Of a stretch of 64,000 bases of DNA, positions 1 through 12,800 are shown piece after piece. The notes below the pieces were generated by a model. The model saw only the letters and a list, made by a program, of their open reading frames with translations, was not told the origin of the DNA and searched no databases. The position numbers were made by a program, and so were the translations under genes. How positions within the stretch are numbered: the stretch's first letter is position 1; the number at the start of each line of letters is the position of its first letter. The stretch spans positions 8,682,807-8,746,806 of the forward strand of contig JASFXZ010000003.1 of assembly GCA_032209605.1 (NCBI GenBank), given 5' to 3'. Origin of the DNA: Mactromeris polynyma. Its lineage: Eukaryota; Mollusca; Bivalvia; Venerida; Mactridae.

Positions 1-367
1 ATTTTCGCAGGGTTTGCTAATGAACTTCAAAATCTCTGAATTTTGCGCGAGTGCTTGTTGGTAATCGAGGAAGCAGTCATCGAGAGAGATTAATAAAAGT
101 TGTTCCACAATCGATGTAAGTTTAAGAAATTTAAACTAAACTATGGAACTAATATCGGAAAATCAAACGCAAACCATTAATTTATAACTGAAAGTTAAAT
201 AGAAATAGAATTCCCATGCTTAATAAGCGATGAAATAACAAGCGTTTATAATGTATGAATATTCCGACGACTCCAAATCGATTTCAAGAACGCAAATAGT
301 TGAACGCCATACACCATGACTTTCAATTTGAAGAGTGCAAATACAATGTGGGAATTTTATATAAATA

Positions 368-549
368 TACAGTAAAACGTCGATAATAAGACCACCATTG
401 AGACACTTGAAAACTTGTCTTAACATTGAGGTGGTCTTAATATTGAGGTTGAATAAAGAGCAAAACAGTGAAAATGGACTTGAACATTGTATTCTAAATT
501 TTGAGGTGGTCTTATTTTTGAGGTGGTCTTGAATGGAGGTTCTACTGTA
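368..549. mobile_element. MITE family 1, copy 1 (182 bp)
   Basis: The element starts TACAGTAAAAC and ends GGTTCTACTGTA. The inner ends, ATAATAAGACCACC on the left and the GGTGGTCTT blocks on the right, are inverted. Flanking TA dinucleotides fit a Tc1/mariner-pogo type target duplication. Other copies are at 13231, 29300, 51049, 57760 and 63977. There is no coding capacity. Confidence 0.75.
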
Positions 550-1309
550 AAATGAAATTGAATTGCATGTGTCTCGCATGTACCTGACCTTTTACATGCG
601 TTACATGCGTTAGTACATGCCCGGTGCTATTGTTTCCTGTAGTCACGGCAACATCAATTCATATGTGATTGCACAAATTCTATTGATCATTTCTTATATA
701 TTTGTTAGTTCTCCAATGTTTATATCCCTTTGTTGACACAATTGAGTATTCATTAAACAAACGATTTATTTGTTCTGGGTAAAAATACATTACTAAAATA
801 CTTAAAGCGACGTTGTTAAATTGCTAAGCTGTCGCCTAAGTTCACGGATGACGAATTGATATCAAGCGGCTTCAGACATGCCGTTTGAACTCTTGTTGAA
901 TTTCATTGAAGCACAACTTTGGACGGAATTTTGTGTACACAGTGTATGGCCTTGTAGATCTGGGTTAAAAAATGTTTCACATAACTATGATACAATTTAA
1001 TATACGCTGAACACTTTACATCTTGATCATCCCACATTTCCGTTGTTAGATAATTTTGATAGAAAACTTTGTAAGCAGACTTTTTCAATCACTAGTGTGT
1101 GATTTTTAAACATTTTAGATAAATTATATTTCATTGTATTAAATTTGAATAACAAATATGACAATATAAGAAGTGATCAGTTATAAAAACATCTGTGTGT
1201 GTGCGTGTTTTAATTAACTTATTTACGTCCTAAACACGACCGGGACGAACCGGATACTTGGTTTTGTCGCAGTCTTTCAATGTAAACCAGAGTTGTTTCC
1301 CCTACAAAA

Positions 1310-1335
1310 ATGGCGGTCACCACAGCTCGTACTCG
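1310..1335 (+). CDS. TMEM11: TMEM11 candidate first coding exon
   Basis: A 26-base open segment begins with ATG preceded by AAA and ends at a GT donor at 1336-1337. It supplies eight codons and two bases, exactly the phase the acceptor at 5007-5008 needs. It reads MAVTTART, a short non-conserved N-terminus as in other TMEM11 proteins. The surrounding 1240-1330 bases are richer in CpG than the flanks, as expected near a promoter. No other upstream ATG segment with matching phase was noticed, but the search was by eye. Confidence 0.6.
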
Positions 1336-4300
1336 GTAGTTCAATTATTGTTATTTCTTATTGCCTGTTATTAATTACATCATGATGTTGATATTATTTG
1401 AAACGCGACTTTATTTATTGTTTAATGCAGTTGCAATTATGTGCACAATGTTTCAAATTCTGACGAAGTGTTTTGTTCTGCAATTCAAAATTTTGCTGAC
1501 TAGTCACTAGATTATATATATACGACCCCCAATCTTTGATTTAGGACATGTTATGAAACATTATTCAGTTGGCATTAAATGTTATCTCAAAATCCATGTT
1601 CAGAATTAATTTTTTACTGAAACATAGATGATTTTGAAGGAAACTGCTCTTGGTTGAACTATAAGTATGTCATAACAAATAAACAATACACTTGCATAGT
1701 TAAACTGCGTTTGATTTGGGGCATTTTTATTTTAGTTGTTTTTGAATTTGAAGGCAGGGGAACAAGTCAAAACATCCCACGGTTCCCACCCAAAACAACA
1801 AAGTAACACAAAACCTCTTTTTAAGATAAGTTTTATTTTGTAATATGGCCTGTTGCACAGTATTTTGTCCATTTTTTTGAAAATAGTTGTACAAGCTAAA
1901 TTCTGTAAAACTACAAACTTAATTTTGAAAAAATGAATGCAAACACAAACATACATCAAGTTTTAAATGTGCATGTGAATTATTTGGAGAAATCTTTTTC
2001 GGTTTAAAATTTATACAACTTTGAAGACCCAAAAAAGGTCCATTTTTACGTGTAATGTGTTAGCATCAGTTTTTTTCCACTTTTTCTACACACTATTATG
2101 AGAAAGCCAATAGGTTTTTTGCATAAGACATTTGCTTTTCCTTTGAAGAATTCCATGCTTATTAGTTTGGTATAAGGCATAATGCTGTAGCATAAATACT
2201 TGCTAATTTATGTTTGAAAAACCAAAATAGGTACCGATGTAATGGTCTCCATTTTTGTATTTCCCTATATTCTACTTTTTTAATTAAAAGGACAATATAA
2301 ATAAAAGAAATCCACAATCTCTACATATTTATAAAGACAATAAGTCAAATAAAAGGATGATGTAATATACATGCCAAGAATATCAACAATATTTTTTTAT
2401 TTTACAAATATTTTTCTACTTAGCAAGTTGTGTCAAAAAAAGTGTAATGTCCGTCCCCCATGTGATTTTTAAGAATAAGTACAAAAAATGTTTAATAAAA
2501 CATATTATTCAATACATTTTATTATTATAATACCATGTCAGTCCATATTTGCTGTTTATTCTTGGTTATAATGGAATTATTTGCAAAAAATGAAATGTTA
2601 TCTGTAATGTCCGTCCCCGTAATGTCCGTCCCCTTATGTATAATGTTATTTAGTGTGAATGAAAGTCATTTTAGGCATCAAGTTTAGGAAAAAAAATATT
2701 TTTATGTACATAGACAACCTTTATTTTGTCTAGAAAGAAAGAAAAATCTACTTCATAGTGAAGCATCTTAGTGGTAGGGACCTATTTCATACTACTGCAA
2801 CAAAAATGCACAAAATTGGCATCTTTTTGACAATAAAAGCATTTTTTTTCTATTATAATCATCAAACAGATTTTATAATGAAGGGCCTATATATGTTAAA
2901 AGTCCATGCAGTAAAAATTATTTCTTAAAATTGACAATACAGTCTTTAAAACAAATAATTTAGTGTGGGGACGGACATTACAAAAAAGGGACGGACATTA
3001 CAATATTAGGATAATTTCTCAAATCTTCAATAAATCCTGCTACACATATTGCTATGAATTCCAGAAATTATACTTAAAGATAATATGATAAAAATCAGAA
3101 ACAGAGCCAGAAACAAGGCCAGTATTAGGTTGGACACATTATACAATGTTATGCAATAAACAATATTGTCCCCTGTGTGCACTATCTAGATATCAATCTT
3201 ATCCAGACCCCTAATCAGCATTTCACAGTGTCTGGCCCAGTGGGAGTCCAATATACATCAATCACATTGCTGTCACCATCTGACACATATATACAGTAAA
3301 GTTGAGAAAGTGTAAATTCTTTTTATGGACTTTAACTAAAAGACAATTTATAAAAAATAGTTGATCAGACTTGCCTTGAATGTTAGAAAATAAGTGTAAT
3401 TATTAAAAAATTAAATCAACATATGTGTGATATTTAGGATTTTAAACATGGTATATTTCAAATTTCTATAATTACATAAATTGTTAAACCCCAGTGCAAA
3501 TGAAATAAAGAAGAAATAAGAACTTGCCTTACTCTTATAAATCACTTTTGAAAGAAAAACTTAACAGTGAGAAACCAATACCGGTATATCACCTGTATTT
3601 TATTTTTTCACTAATATTTACCAAAATTAACTCTCTTTTTTTCTACATACATGTTTATAGTTATATATGTTTTAGTTTGTTGTCTTTAATCTCAATAATT
3701 ATTGATGTTATAAGTGATTCTGGTCATTTTAGTTAAACGAAATAAGCCTTCATTACCAATTTATGAAGTGAGGTCCGTCCTAAGCAAAGAAAATGTACAA
3801 ATACTTGCTTGAATGCTGACATAAGTCAATTATTTTAGTTTAGAAAACTAATATAATGTTATCTAAGCATCCAGATATATTGATGATTTCATATATCTAT
3901 GTTATATATCAATTGCAACTGATTAAAACCAGAAGACAAGAAATAGATATTTTGGAGAGAAAAAATCTTGATCGATTTCAAATTATTGGTTGGAATGACA
4001 TAATTAAGCAAGAATTTTAGCTAAAAAGTATAAATTCTATAAGAGTATGCTATTTCTTGGATAATTATGTAAAACAAATACATTTTAAGTTGTTAGTTTG
4101 TGTTTCTTCATCTTTTAGAGACAGACTTTTCATTAACTTGTAATGTCCGTCCCCTCCCAGTCAGAGTTATATTTAAAGGTAAAAATAACAAATACCAAAC
4201 AAAAAGTTATCTTTTTATCAATGGACATGTTTCTATATGTATCATAGTATCCAAAAAAGTAAATATGATAAAAATACAAGAAACTTTATTTTTTGCCTTA

Positions 4301-5513
4301 GATGCTAACAAAATTGGGACATTTACTGTGCAACAGGCCATATTCTAATAAATCAAACATTTATAAATGGAAAGGAAAAATAAATAACAGTCATTCACTC
4401 CATTCCTAGAAGTTGGACTAAGCTGCATTACTCTAAAGTTCTTTAGAGGACGTTTCAACCAAGAATATTAGAGCATACAGGACTTCTTTCCCTGTACCCG
4501 AAGGCAGATGCTACCTAACATAATACATGTCTTTATGAATTATAATTAGCTGTCGCCTTTGTCGGTCATCCAATTAGTAATAGTATGGCAACCTGCAGAG
4601 ATTGACGATTTTTGTTGTTAAAAACTTGTGATATAAGGTTTCGCACAGTTAATATTGAATACAAATTACAATAGGGTATCACACAAGAGGGTGTCTAGGG
4701 GGTCCCTTTCTTCCATAATTACAGATGTATTACTAATAGTTGTGGTATAAAAATGATAAAATTAAACTGAACATTAAGTGATTAACATCATTACATGACT
4801 TTAAAACGACAAAGACAGAAAGATCTTTTTTAAAAGTAGAGAAAGACGAATATTCATCTCCACGATCAGGGGAATGGGGCCGAATTCAGCCACATAGTCC
4901 GAAATTAAGGTCTTACTATGTAAAATTGAATAGCTAGCACTGGTTTATAATGTTATGTTACAAATATGTACTCCCAATTAATGATATTTACACATTATTT
5001 TCTTTCAGCCCTGGTGCACCCCCTGAATATGTTGTCATTCCAGATGTTGGAAATGGACATTTTACAATGGAAGATTTTGAAAATGAACTTGAAAAGGCAC
5101 TGGAAGAGAATGCTGAAATAATCGTAATTGAACAACAAGGCTTAGGAGATGAAACTGCTAGATGGATAAAAGTCGGAAATTGTCTGCATAAAGTTGGTGT
5201 CATGAGCGGTGTTATATCTAGTCTGACGCAGTGTGTGAATGGTACAAAGACTTCTATTATCTTCTCATGTGGCGTTGTTAGTGTGCTTTGTGCAAGTATC
5301 TATGCAATATCTTGGCAGAATGATCCATGCTGTAAATATCAAGTTGAAGACAATGTTGAAAGACTTGAGAAAGTGATCGAGGGTCTGCAGAATATAACTC
5401 CAGTAGTCTTAGTGAGGAGGGATGATTCAAGCAGAAAAAAGCTTCATAACTTTATCGCTCTATTATCTGGCATTATTTGTGCTTGGAAATTCTACAAATT
5501 GATCAAAAGCTAA
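1310..5513 (+). CDS. TMEM11: Transmembrane protein 11 (mitochondrial), two coding exons
   Basis: Coding exons 1310-1335 and 5009-5513 join to 176 residues; human TMEM11 is about 192. Exon 2 begins after a TTTTCTTTCAG acceptor. Its core GDETARW (55-61), VGNCLHK (64-70), ISWQ (109-112), DPCCKYQVE (114-122) and PVVLVRRDD (140-148) is the TMEM11 signature. Hydrophobic segments lie near 71-86, 91-110 and 155-173. Exon 1 has eight codons plus CG in an AAAATGG start context and splices in phase to give an Arg at residue 9. TMEM11 (Drosophila PMI) is a mitochondrial membrane protein that shapes cristae, associates with MICOS and, in mammals, with BNIP3 in mitophagy. The 3' UTR probably ends after AATAAA at 6065-6070. 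The gene converges on the dehydrogenase at 9.8-16 kb. Exon 2 is certain; exon 1 is an inference, and its donor (CG|GTAGTT) is not strong. Confidence 0.9.
2443..3002. repeat. Inverted motif cluster in TMEM11 intron 1
   Basis: The motif TGTAATGTCCGTCCCC occurs at 2443-2458, 2603-2618 and, less its first base, 2619-2633. Its reverse complement is at 2967-2982 and 2988-3002. A lone forward copy lies at 4139-4154. The arrangement can fold into a large hairpin with about 350 bases between arms, and looks like a non-autonomous foldback element. The rest of the 3.7-kb intron is AT-rich sequence with no ORF I would support. Confidence 0.6.
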
Positions 5514-6064
5514 TGAAAGCGTTGCCATAGTGATATAGATAAATGTGTTAGTAAACATGTTACCAAAGAATGTACAAGTGACAGTCAGTGCCTTTGCAGA
5601 ATAAGGAGCGCGAAAGAAAGCAAATAAATTTCTTAATAATAGATTAGAAACATTGAACAGTATCTGAATTTACCTTCGAAGATGGGCCATATGATTTAAA
5701 AAAAGCTTTTGTATACTTCTTGTAATTTGTATACATAGAATGTTCTTGTTATTGTTTGCCTTTAGTTTGCTGTCATAAGATATATAAGTTGGAAAAAATA
5801 TTATGTAGAAGGTTTCATTACTAATTTTTCCATACCTTACCAATTTGAAATTCATTTCCAATGTTTAGTGATTTTAGTTCATGAAATTTTCCATTTAAGA
5901 TTGTTTAATTTCATTCTGGCATATGTGTCCTCTTTCACATTTTAATTGAATCATTAACTTTATGATTCGATAATAATATAACTGCCTTTTACCCATGTTG
6001 CTCATTTTTGCATAGATCTGTTCCAGAAGTTGTTCTCTAATTGTTTTATTTAACATTGTTCTTT

Positions 6065-6070
6065 AATAAA
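6065..6070 (+). terminator. TMEM11 polyadenylation signal
   Basis: AATAAA lies about 550 bases after the TMEM11 stop codon. Another AATAAA near 5623 is an alternative, closer signal. Confidence 0.5.
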
Positions 6071-6589
6071 ATGAACTGTTATCTTTTGTTTTGAACTGAA
6101 ATATGGTGGTCATTTACTCATATTAATTATTACATTATGCTCAGCCTCTTATAAATGTTTTGCCCCATTGGTGGTGGTGGCAGGCTTGCGCAGTGCAAAG
6201 GGCTGAAGACAAAAGGCTAAATTTGTTGTTGTAACCCCATCCCTGGACTTTTGTCAAAATCCTTCTGTCAGTGGTGTTCATTCAGGATGGATAGATTGTT
6301 CATTGACAGTTGAGAAATATAGCTTTCTCTACTTGTATTGAAATAGTACCAGCCTGTTGCAGGAGTTATTGCATTCTTTTCATAGGAATTTCGGGGATGG
6401 GAAAATGGCCCAAGGTCTAAGATGATTTTTGCAGAAAATTGTCAAAATTTGTGAAATAAATCCATTTTTGTTGATGTTGCAAATAATTAGTTTGTAAACT
6501 TGTGCTTTTCTTACCTACATTCAAAGAAACAACGAATTTTGACTTTTTGAGGAAAGTTCTATTCATTAATTATATATATGCCCTAGTTA

Positions 6590-6795
6590 TAAATCAGGGG
6601 TTCCAATTGATTTTATTGAACCTGAACCCTTTGACCCCTGGAATTTCCAAAACATTTTTACCCTCAGGATTCTTTTAAGGGTTAATTTTTCTCTAAATTA
6701 TAGGTAATTTGGCTATACAATGGTAAATTCCAGTAAAAAATGTTAAAAATGACCCTTGAGATTCAGCACCAAGTGGACTGAAGTCTTGGACAAAT
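6590..6795 (-). repeat. Dispersed ~200-bp repeat, copy 1
   Basis: This segment matches, in reverse orientation, 44085-44300, and partly 14018-14200 and 38113-38200. Shared landmarks are GGGGTTCCA, TTTGACCCCTGGAATTTCC and AATGACCCTTGAGATTCAGC. No terminal inverted repeats or ORF were seen. Confidence 0.55.
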
Positions 6796-7828
6796 AGTTT
6801 GTAATGTTATGATGTGTAATGTTATGATAACTCATTGTTAATGTATGACAATTTCAGTGAAATGTGTTGTATTTTGTTTGTTGATTTTGCGTGATCAGAT
6901 CATTTTAGACATGCTGTATATTAATGGTTCAACTTGATACCTTGGTCATGAGGGCACTCATATAGCCATTTTTGGGGCTGTTTATTGGTACCATCCCTCT
7001 CACAAACGGGGAAAAAAACATTCTTGTAAGCTTAGTTGAGGTTGATCTGTAAATTTATATGATTATTAAGACTTTTGTCATAAAATGATGCATTTTTGTC
7101 ATAATTGAATAAAAACAGTGAAAGAAGTAAAAGTGTATCATCTAAGTTTGGCACAAAAGCTTCTTCTACCCTGGTTACTGTGCAACATCCAGTCTGAAAT
7201 TATTTTTATCTCCAATTGCTGTCATTTACCAATCTTATTTTGTTAATAATTGAGGGTTTTGCACAACTCTGAAAGCACTTACGATAGCTTTTCGTCAAAT
7301 TCTTGCTATTGTCTGTTTAACACAGAACTCTTGCAAATATGTAATGATAATCAAGGCCTGAAACAATATACATGTATGTCTGTTTCTTGGTACAATCGTA
7401 ATAAAAATATTTTATATCAATCAAATATTTTTTTGCAAAGATATTGGAAGTCAATCTTATCCCCTACACAAATGCAATAGCTTTTTTTTGCTATTACTAA
7501 GACATTAACCTACCAATAATCAATGCTGAATTCCCATTTTAATTCTTTCTCAATTTTGGGAATTTTTCTGGTTAGGATTTGCAAAAAACAATACTATTTT
7601 CTATTTGGAATGACTCCTTTTACTGGACCCATGTTTATGAGGAACAAAATCCCTAGACTTTGAGTCAGTGCCATTAGAATGTGTAGTATTCATGTGTGTA
7701 CATGTGTTTGTGTTGTGGTGTTAATATTGATAAACAGACATAACAACAACAAATTATTTTAGTATTGTTTATAATTTTCTATTGATTTGATTGAGAGTTC
7801 TTTCTCAATGTTTGTATAATGCTTTTGC

Positions 7829-8760
7829 TTATTTGTAAATACATTCCGGAGGTAAAATTCTGGAAATATTTTGGAGAAATAAAAATTTTACCCTTTGAAT
7901 AAGTTTTCCTATTTGCTGTTGTGTCCCCACAAGGATGTTCATCTGCATTTTTGTAACCAACAAATTAAAACAAGGGGCTAATGTGACAACCTCATTAAAA
8001 TAGGATTTTTCATCTTGACAAAGGCAATTTTGCAGTAGGATGTAAATTTTATAAATGTTGCTTTTGACAACCATTCTTTGCATTGTTTGAAGCATTATGT
8101 AGGTATGACCCATATTTACTTTTGTCTTAAGATATCGTGAAGACAAATATTCTGACAAAGTTTCACGAGGATTGGATAAAAACTGTTGAATTTATGAAGG
8201 GAATAAGAAACTTGAACACAAAACTTTTTCCAAAGATGTGACCTAGTTTTTGAGGAGAGATGACCCATATTCGTCTTTGTTTAAGAGACCATGCAGACAA
8301 ATATTCTGACCAAGTTTCATGAAGATTGGATAAAACTGTTGAATTTATAACAGGGGAAAACCTCAACACAAAATTGTAAACAACATCTGAAGCCCATCCA
8401 CCTGAACGCTAGCCTTGTGTTTGCCAATCTGTAAGAGGAAATATTTTGCTTAAAAATCCAGCTAAAAGTTAAGTCGAAACACACTCTTATTGTTAATGCA
8501 GTTGAAGCAGGCTGCAGGCTGATTTTTTTTGCCCCCACTCTGAATGTTCACCAGCATGTGTAGTTGTGCACCTGGGGTTTCATGTATGGTTACAGCCAGT
8601 AAGTGCAAAGTAATGGCCCTTGACTTATCACCATAATCAGTACAGTTGTTCACTTGGTAATTTGGATACCCATTCATAAACTATGAGCAGAATAATAGCA
8701 TTTGCTTTTGTGACAATGGCTGCAAGTGGGGGCATCTGTGTCCTATGGACATTTTTCTAG
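7829..8760. repeat. Bivalve-type dispersed repeat with internal duplication
   Basis: Two related segments, about 8085-8190 and 8255-8360, share GACCCATAT, ATTCTGAC, AAGTTTCA and GATTGGATAAAAACTGTTGAATTTAT. They resemble a family common in bivalve genomes (recalled, not searched). The stretch to 8760, with GTAATGGCCCTTGACTTA and GGGGGCATCTGTGTCCTATG, looks like the end of a related repeat. The reading frames here look like chance openings. Confidence 0.5.
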
Positions 8761-8780
8761 TTATTACATTGCTCAAGCAA

Positions 8781-8922
8781 GGATGTAGAATTTTACTAAA
8801 AACAAGGCTGTAGAATTTAACTAAAAACAGGGCTGTAGAATTTAACTAAAAACAAGGCTGTAGAATTTAACTAAAAACAAGGCTGTAGAATTTAACTAAA
8901 AACAAGGCTGTAGAATTTAACT
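8781..8922. repeat. Tandem array, 25-bp unit, ~5.7 copies
   Basis: The unit GGCTGTAGAATTTAACTAAA plus AACAA repeats from 8781; the first copy has GGATG and TTTTACT variants. The array ends at an ACATGTAG motif. It lies between the convergent TMEM11 and dehydrogenase genes. Confidence 0.9.
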
Positions 8923-9723
8923 ACATGTAGTCATTTTCATCAGCAGAAAGCAATATACAAGTAAAACAATTGTGGAAAAATATTTTATGGTCACAATTCA
9001 ATCTGAAGCAACCTGTTGTTCTTCCTCGGTACCCAGGCTATTCATCTTATCATCCTGCATTATAATCCTAAACTCACAAATTCTTACTCTCCCATTCATT
9101 GTTGCCTCCATTACACTGGGGACATATGACCCAAAAAATGCTCAATTTGCACCTTTTTCGCTATTTCAGCAGTTCTTACCAGTTCAAGTGAAAAGTAACT
9201 ATAAGTACATTATAAACAATGATCATAAGCAAATGGTCAAATGTTCATTGAACACAATGAGTGTGCTGGATATCAGAAAATCATACACATACATAGCAGC
9301 AATAAATTTATTTGTAGCAAATACATAAGAAAATATTAAACAGCACAGACAAACATCTCATGAACCAAAGTTCAACTCCGCCAAGAAAGACGTCCAATTC
9401 TCTAGTGATAGGTAAATACTTATTCCTGTATGCACCCAGAAACTGTTGCGACATTAGAAATGCTTAAGAAAAAATCAGAACATTCATCTCGATAGGTGTT
9501 GCATCCTTTCAAAAAATTAGTGAATTGGAGATATCTAACATTCTATGTATGGAAATGTTTGCACAACATCAAAATGAGTATTGTTACATTTAATAGTCAA
9601 GTATCCAAAATAAAACTTCTGTGAGTGAGAAAATTTATACTGGTTAATATTTTTTCAATTTATTTAATTCGCGAAATTTGCAAACATTTTGACATTATAA
9701 ACTTGTACAGTACCAGGCTAAAG

Positions 9724-9729
9724 TTTATT
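9724..9729 (-). terminator. DHRS7B polyadenylation signal candidate
   Basis: AATAAA on the minus strand (TTTATT on plus), about 115 bases after the stop codon. Further candidates occur near 9660 and 9307. Confidence 0.45.
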
Positions 9730-9844
9730 CAGATCATTCAAAACACATGATTTAAAATATGTTATGTATCAGCTAACAAGCAACCATCTTTACAAATTGG
9801 TGAATATGGTGCAATAGCAGACAGTAGAATACACAGACTTCTCA

Positions 9845-12800
9845 TCAGCTAGACTTGATGTAATCTTTTCTCTGTTTTTGAGCACGTTTTTCCATAATCC
9901 AGAAAACCAGTCTAGGAAGTAACGTTCTAAGTACAATAACCAGTCTATAGGTAAATTTAGCTGGTATCAGTTCTGGTTGTTTATATTCTATAGCATGAAG
10001 TATGTATTCAGCAACTTTCTCTGGAGGTAGACCTTCCGCAGTTGTTGCATCCATTGCTGGAATGGAGAAAAAACATCAATACAGACATCATAACCCAAAT
10101 GCAATACAGTTGGACCTCGTTTATTTGACAACCTTCTATCTGATACCATCCGAAATAAATATCAGGTCCTGATATATTGTCTTACCACATCAAATTAAAA
10201 TGATATATTCGAAACCATTTATTATTTGAAATAAAATTTCAGACCCGATGAATTCGAATGCACGAGGTTCCACTGTATTTATCAGCCGACAATACTGTCA
10301 AAGTGGTCGAAAGGTAGAACGTCTGAATCCTGACCAGAAAGTCATAAGTTTGAGCCTCGTGTGGAGTGGAATTCGATGACAGAATTTCACAAACCCAGAG
10401 TTTGGTGCGAGTACTGGTAAGTAACCCAGGGAGCATGAGTCGTCAAGAAGGATTAACATAAGTTGTAATAATTTGTTTCATAATCAATGTAAAATGGATA
10501 AGATTTAAACAAACGATCTTTTCAAACACCAATAATTCCATCTCAATGAATAAATGAAAGGCAAAACTGAAAAGCACTTATCGGAGTACTTCCCAAATAT
10601 GTGATAATTGAGAAAAAGCCAACAGAATTTCTTGTGACAACCAATTTTTTTCAACATTCTATGCCATCTGCCCGAATGAGCCTTATGAATGTAATTTTTA
10701 AATATATCCGATTATTTTATCATTGTTTACATTATATTCCCTATAAACTTGAAGGAAATTAGTCTATCAATATGGCCGGCTATTCAGAACAAGGGAGGTA
10801 AATGAGGAAACTATCAATATTCCTGATCGAGGTACAAACAGCAGGAGTCCTACATTGTTCTACACCACCAGTATGTAAATGATGTAGAATGTGGGGAGAA
10901 AGCAAAACTATCTGCTCCTTCATTCATATGCAGATTGCAGGCTTTGCCTTAATTTTTTCAGAGCGCTAGCCCCTTTGGGCAAGTTGCTCAGCCAAACCAC
11001 TGGTCGAAATCATTCTAACAAGTCCCACACTAATTCATAAAAGCAGAAAGTCACAATTACATATCAGAAAAAAATTGTTAAAATCATGGTTAGATTTTTT
11101 TTCTCCATTTCCTAGAAAAGTAGATTTTATTAAAATTAAGCATTTGCCAGGTCGGGCTAGCACTCGGTTATGCCCGAAAGCAAAGTTACTAGCCCGGGCT
11201 TCGAGCTGGTTTGTTAATGTGAAGACTCAGATTGACTAGTGTCTTTCACTCTATGAATTTGAGGATACTGGTATACAGTATTTGATAATTATGAGACTTC
11301 AATATGCTTGAAGCTTATGAAACTAAAAGCATGAAATACCACATGTAAGGAGTTAGCTAATACCCCATTAATCAGAGGTGCGGTTTTTACGAGGTAGGGG
11401 AAGTAAGCGAGAACATTTACCTGAGGTAGAAAAAGTAGGAGTCTATAAAAACGCTTTGCTAGTATCCTAGCAACAAAATGGTGTCCACCACACCAGACGA
11501 CACTATTCCGCATGGACGCCATTTTGTTTAGTATAGCTAGCTCTGTCAGATTATGCTACCTATCTAAATATAGGAACTACTTTTCCTACATTTAAGAAAC
11601 GGTACCACTACTTTACTTTCCCTACGAAGCACAAGGTAGAATCCTATTTTCCTACCTCTTAAAAAAACATCCCCAGAACTCAAGCTCTATTTGTTATTTA
11701 CCTCCATACTTTGATCCATCTCCACACATAGCATTCTTTGACAGATTTGTTCTGATATATCCAGGACTTACAACGCATACATGGATATTATCTGTTGATA
11801 CTTCAGCTCTCAAACAATCAAAGTAAGCTTGTAAAGCATGTTTAGATGCTGCATCTGAAATCACAGAAAAAAACTACATTTTGTCATTCAAATTAATTAT
11901 GTATATCAATTAATTGTGACATAAGCAAAACATCAGCTCAGCACAAGCAAACGATTGCTAAAAACCAAAATCAACATTTGACATTTCTCTCTAATTAAAT
12001 ACAAAAGTAAAACATCGCCAATAACAGACTGTAAACATATGGAGCCAAGAAGGGACATGGAAAACAGATTTTCATTTATGTAAGCTAGTAGTCCTAAAAA
12101 CATGCAAACGCGATAATGAGAAGTACATGTAATTACATGCAAAAGTTATAGGTCTGTTTTCCATATCGGTTAACCAAAACATGGAAGTATTCAATACGCA
12201 AAAAAGTGTGCATTGTTTCCATTCCAGACATACAAAAATTACCAAATGGTCACATTTCTTTCTTTTGCTGACTTTGCTACATTTTAGCAGTTTCATGTAT
12301 TAAAATGTCTAAACAATTGTATAATATACTTTTCACAAAGATATACCCTTAGTTACTTACATATAGGCTAAGCGTAACCAATGTTGATTTCTTTTATAAA
12401 TGCTAAGTTAAAATTTTTCTCAATCAAGACAATGTACAATGCTATTTTCCAATTATGTCAAAGTTGGTAGCATTCCAAAAATGATGAATAAAGGCTTGCA
12501 TTGTAATTATTACGTGCCCAGGCAATATTAAGTGGATGAAAATACATCTTCCTTGTCCCACCTCAACACTGCAGTCTAACCAAGTTCTATGCAGTATAAT
12601 GTTAACTAAATAAATAATATTGCAGGGCTTTTCTGGGTGTTCCACGGGGCCGAAATATGGCCCTATTCCCAATGCAATAATTGGGTTCATTTTCTCAATC
12701 TGAAGAAAAATACTCTTAATTGAAACTGAATGATTCTGAGGGAAAAATAAATTAATAAAACCGCAATAACCTAAAGAGTGCAAGCCAACATTTACAATTA

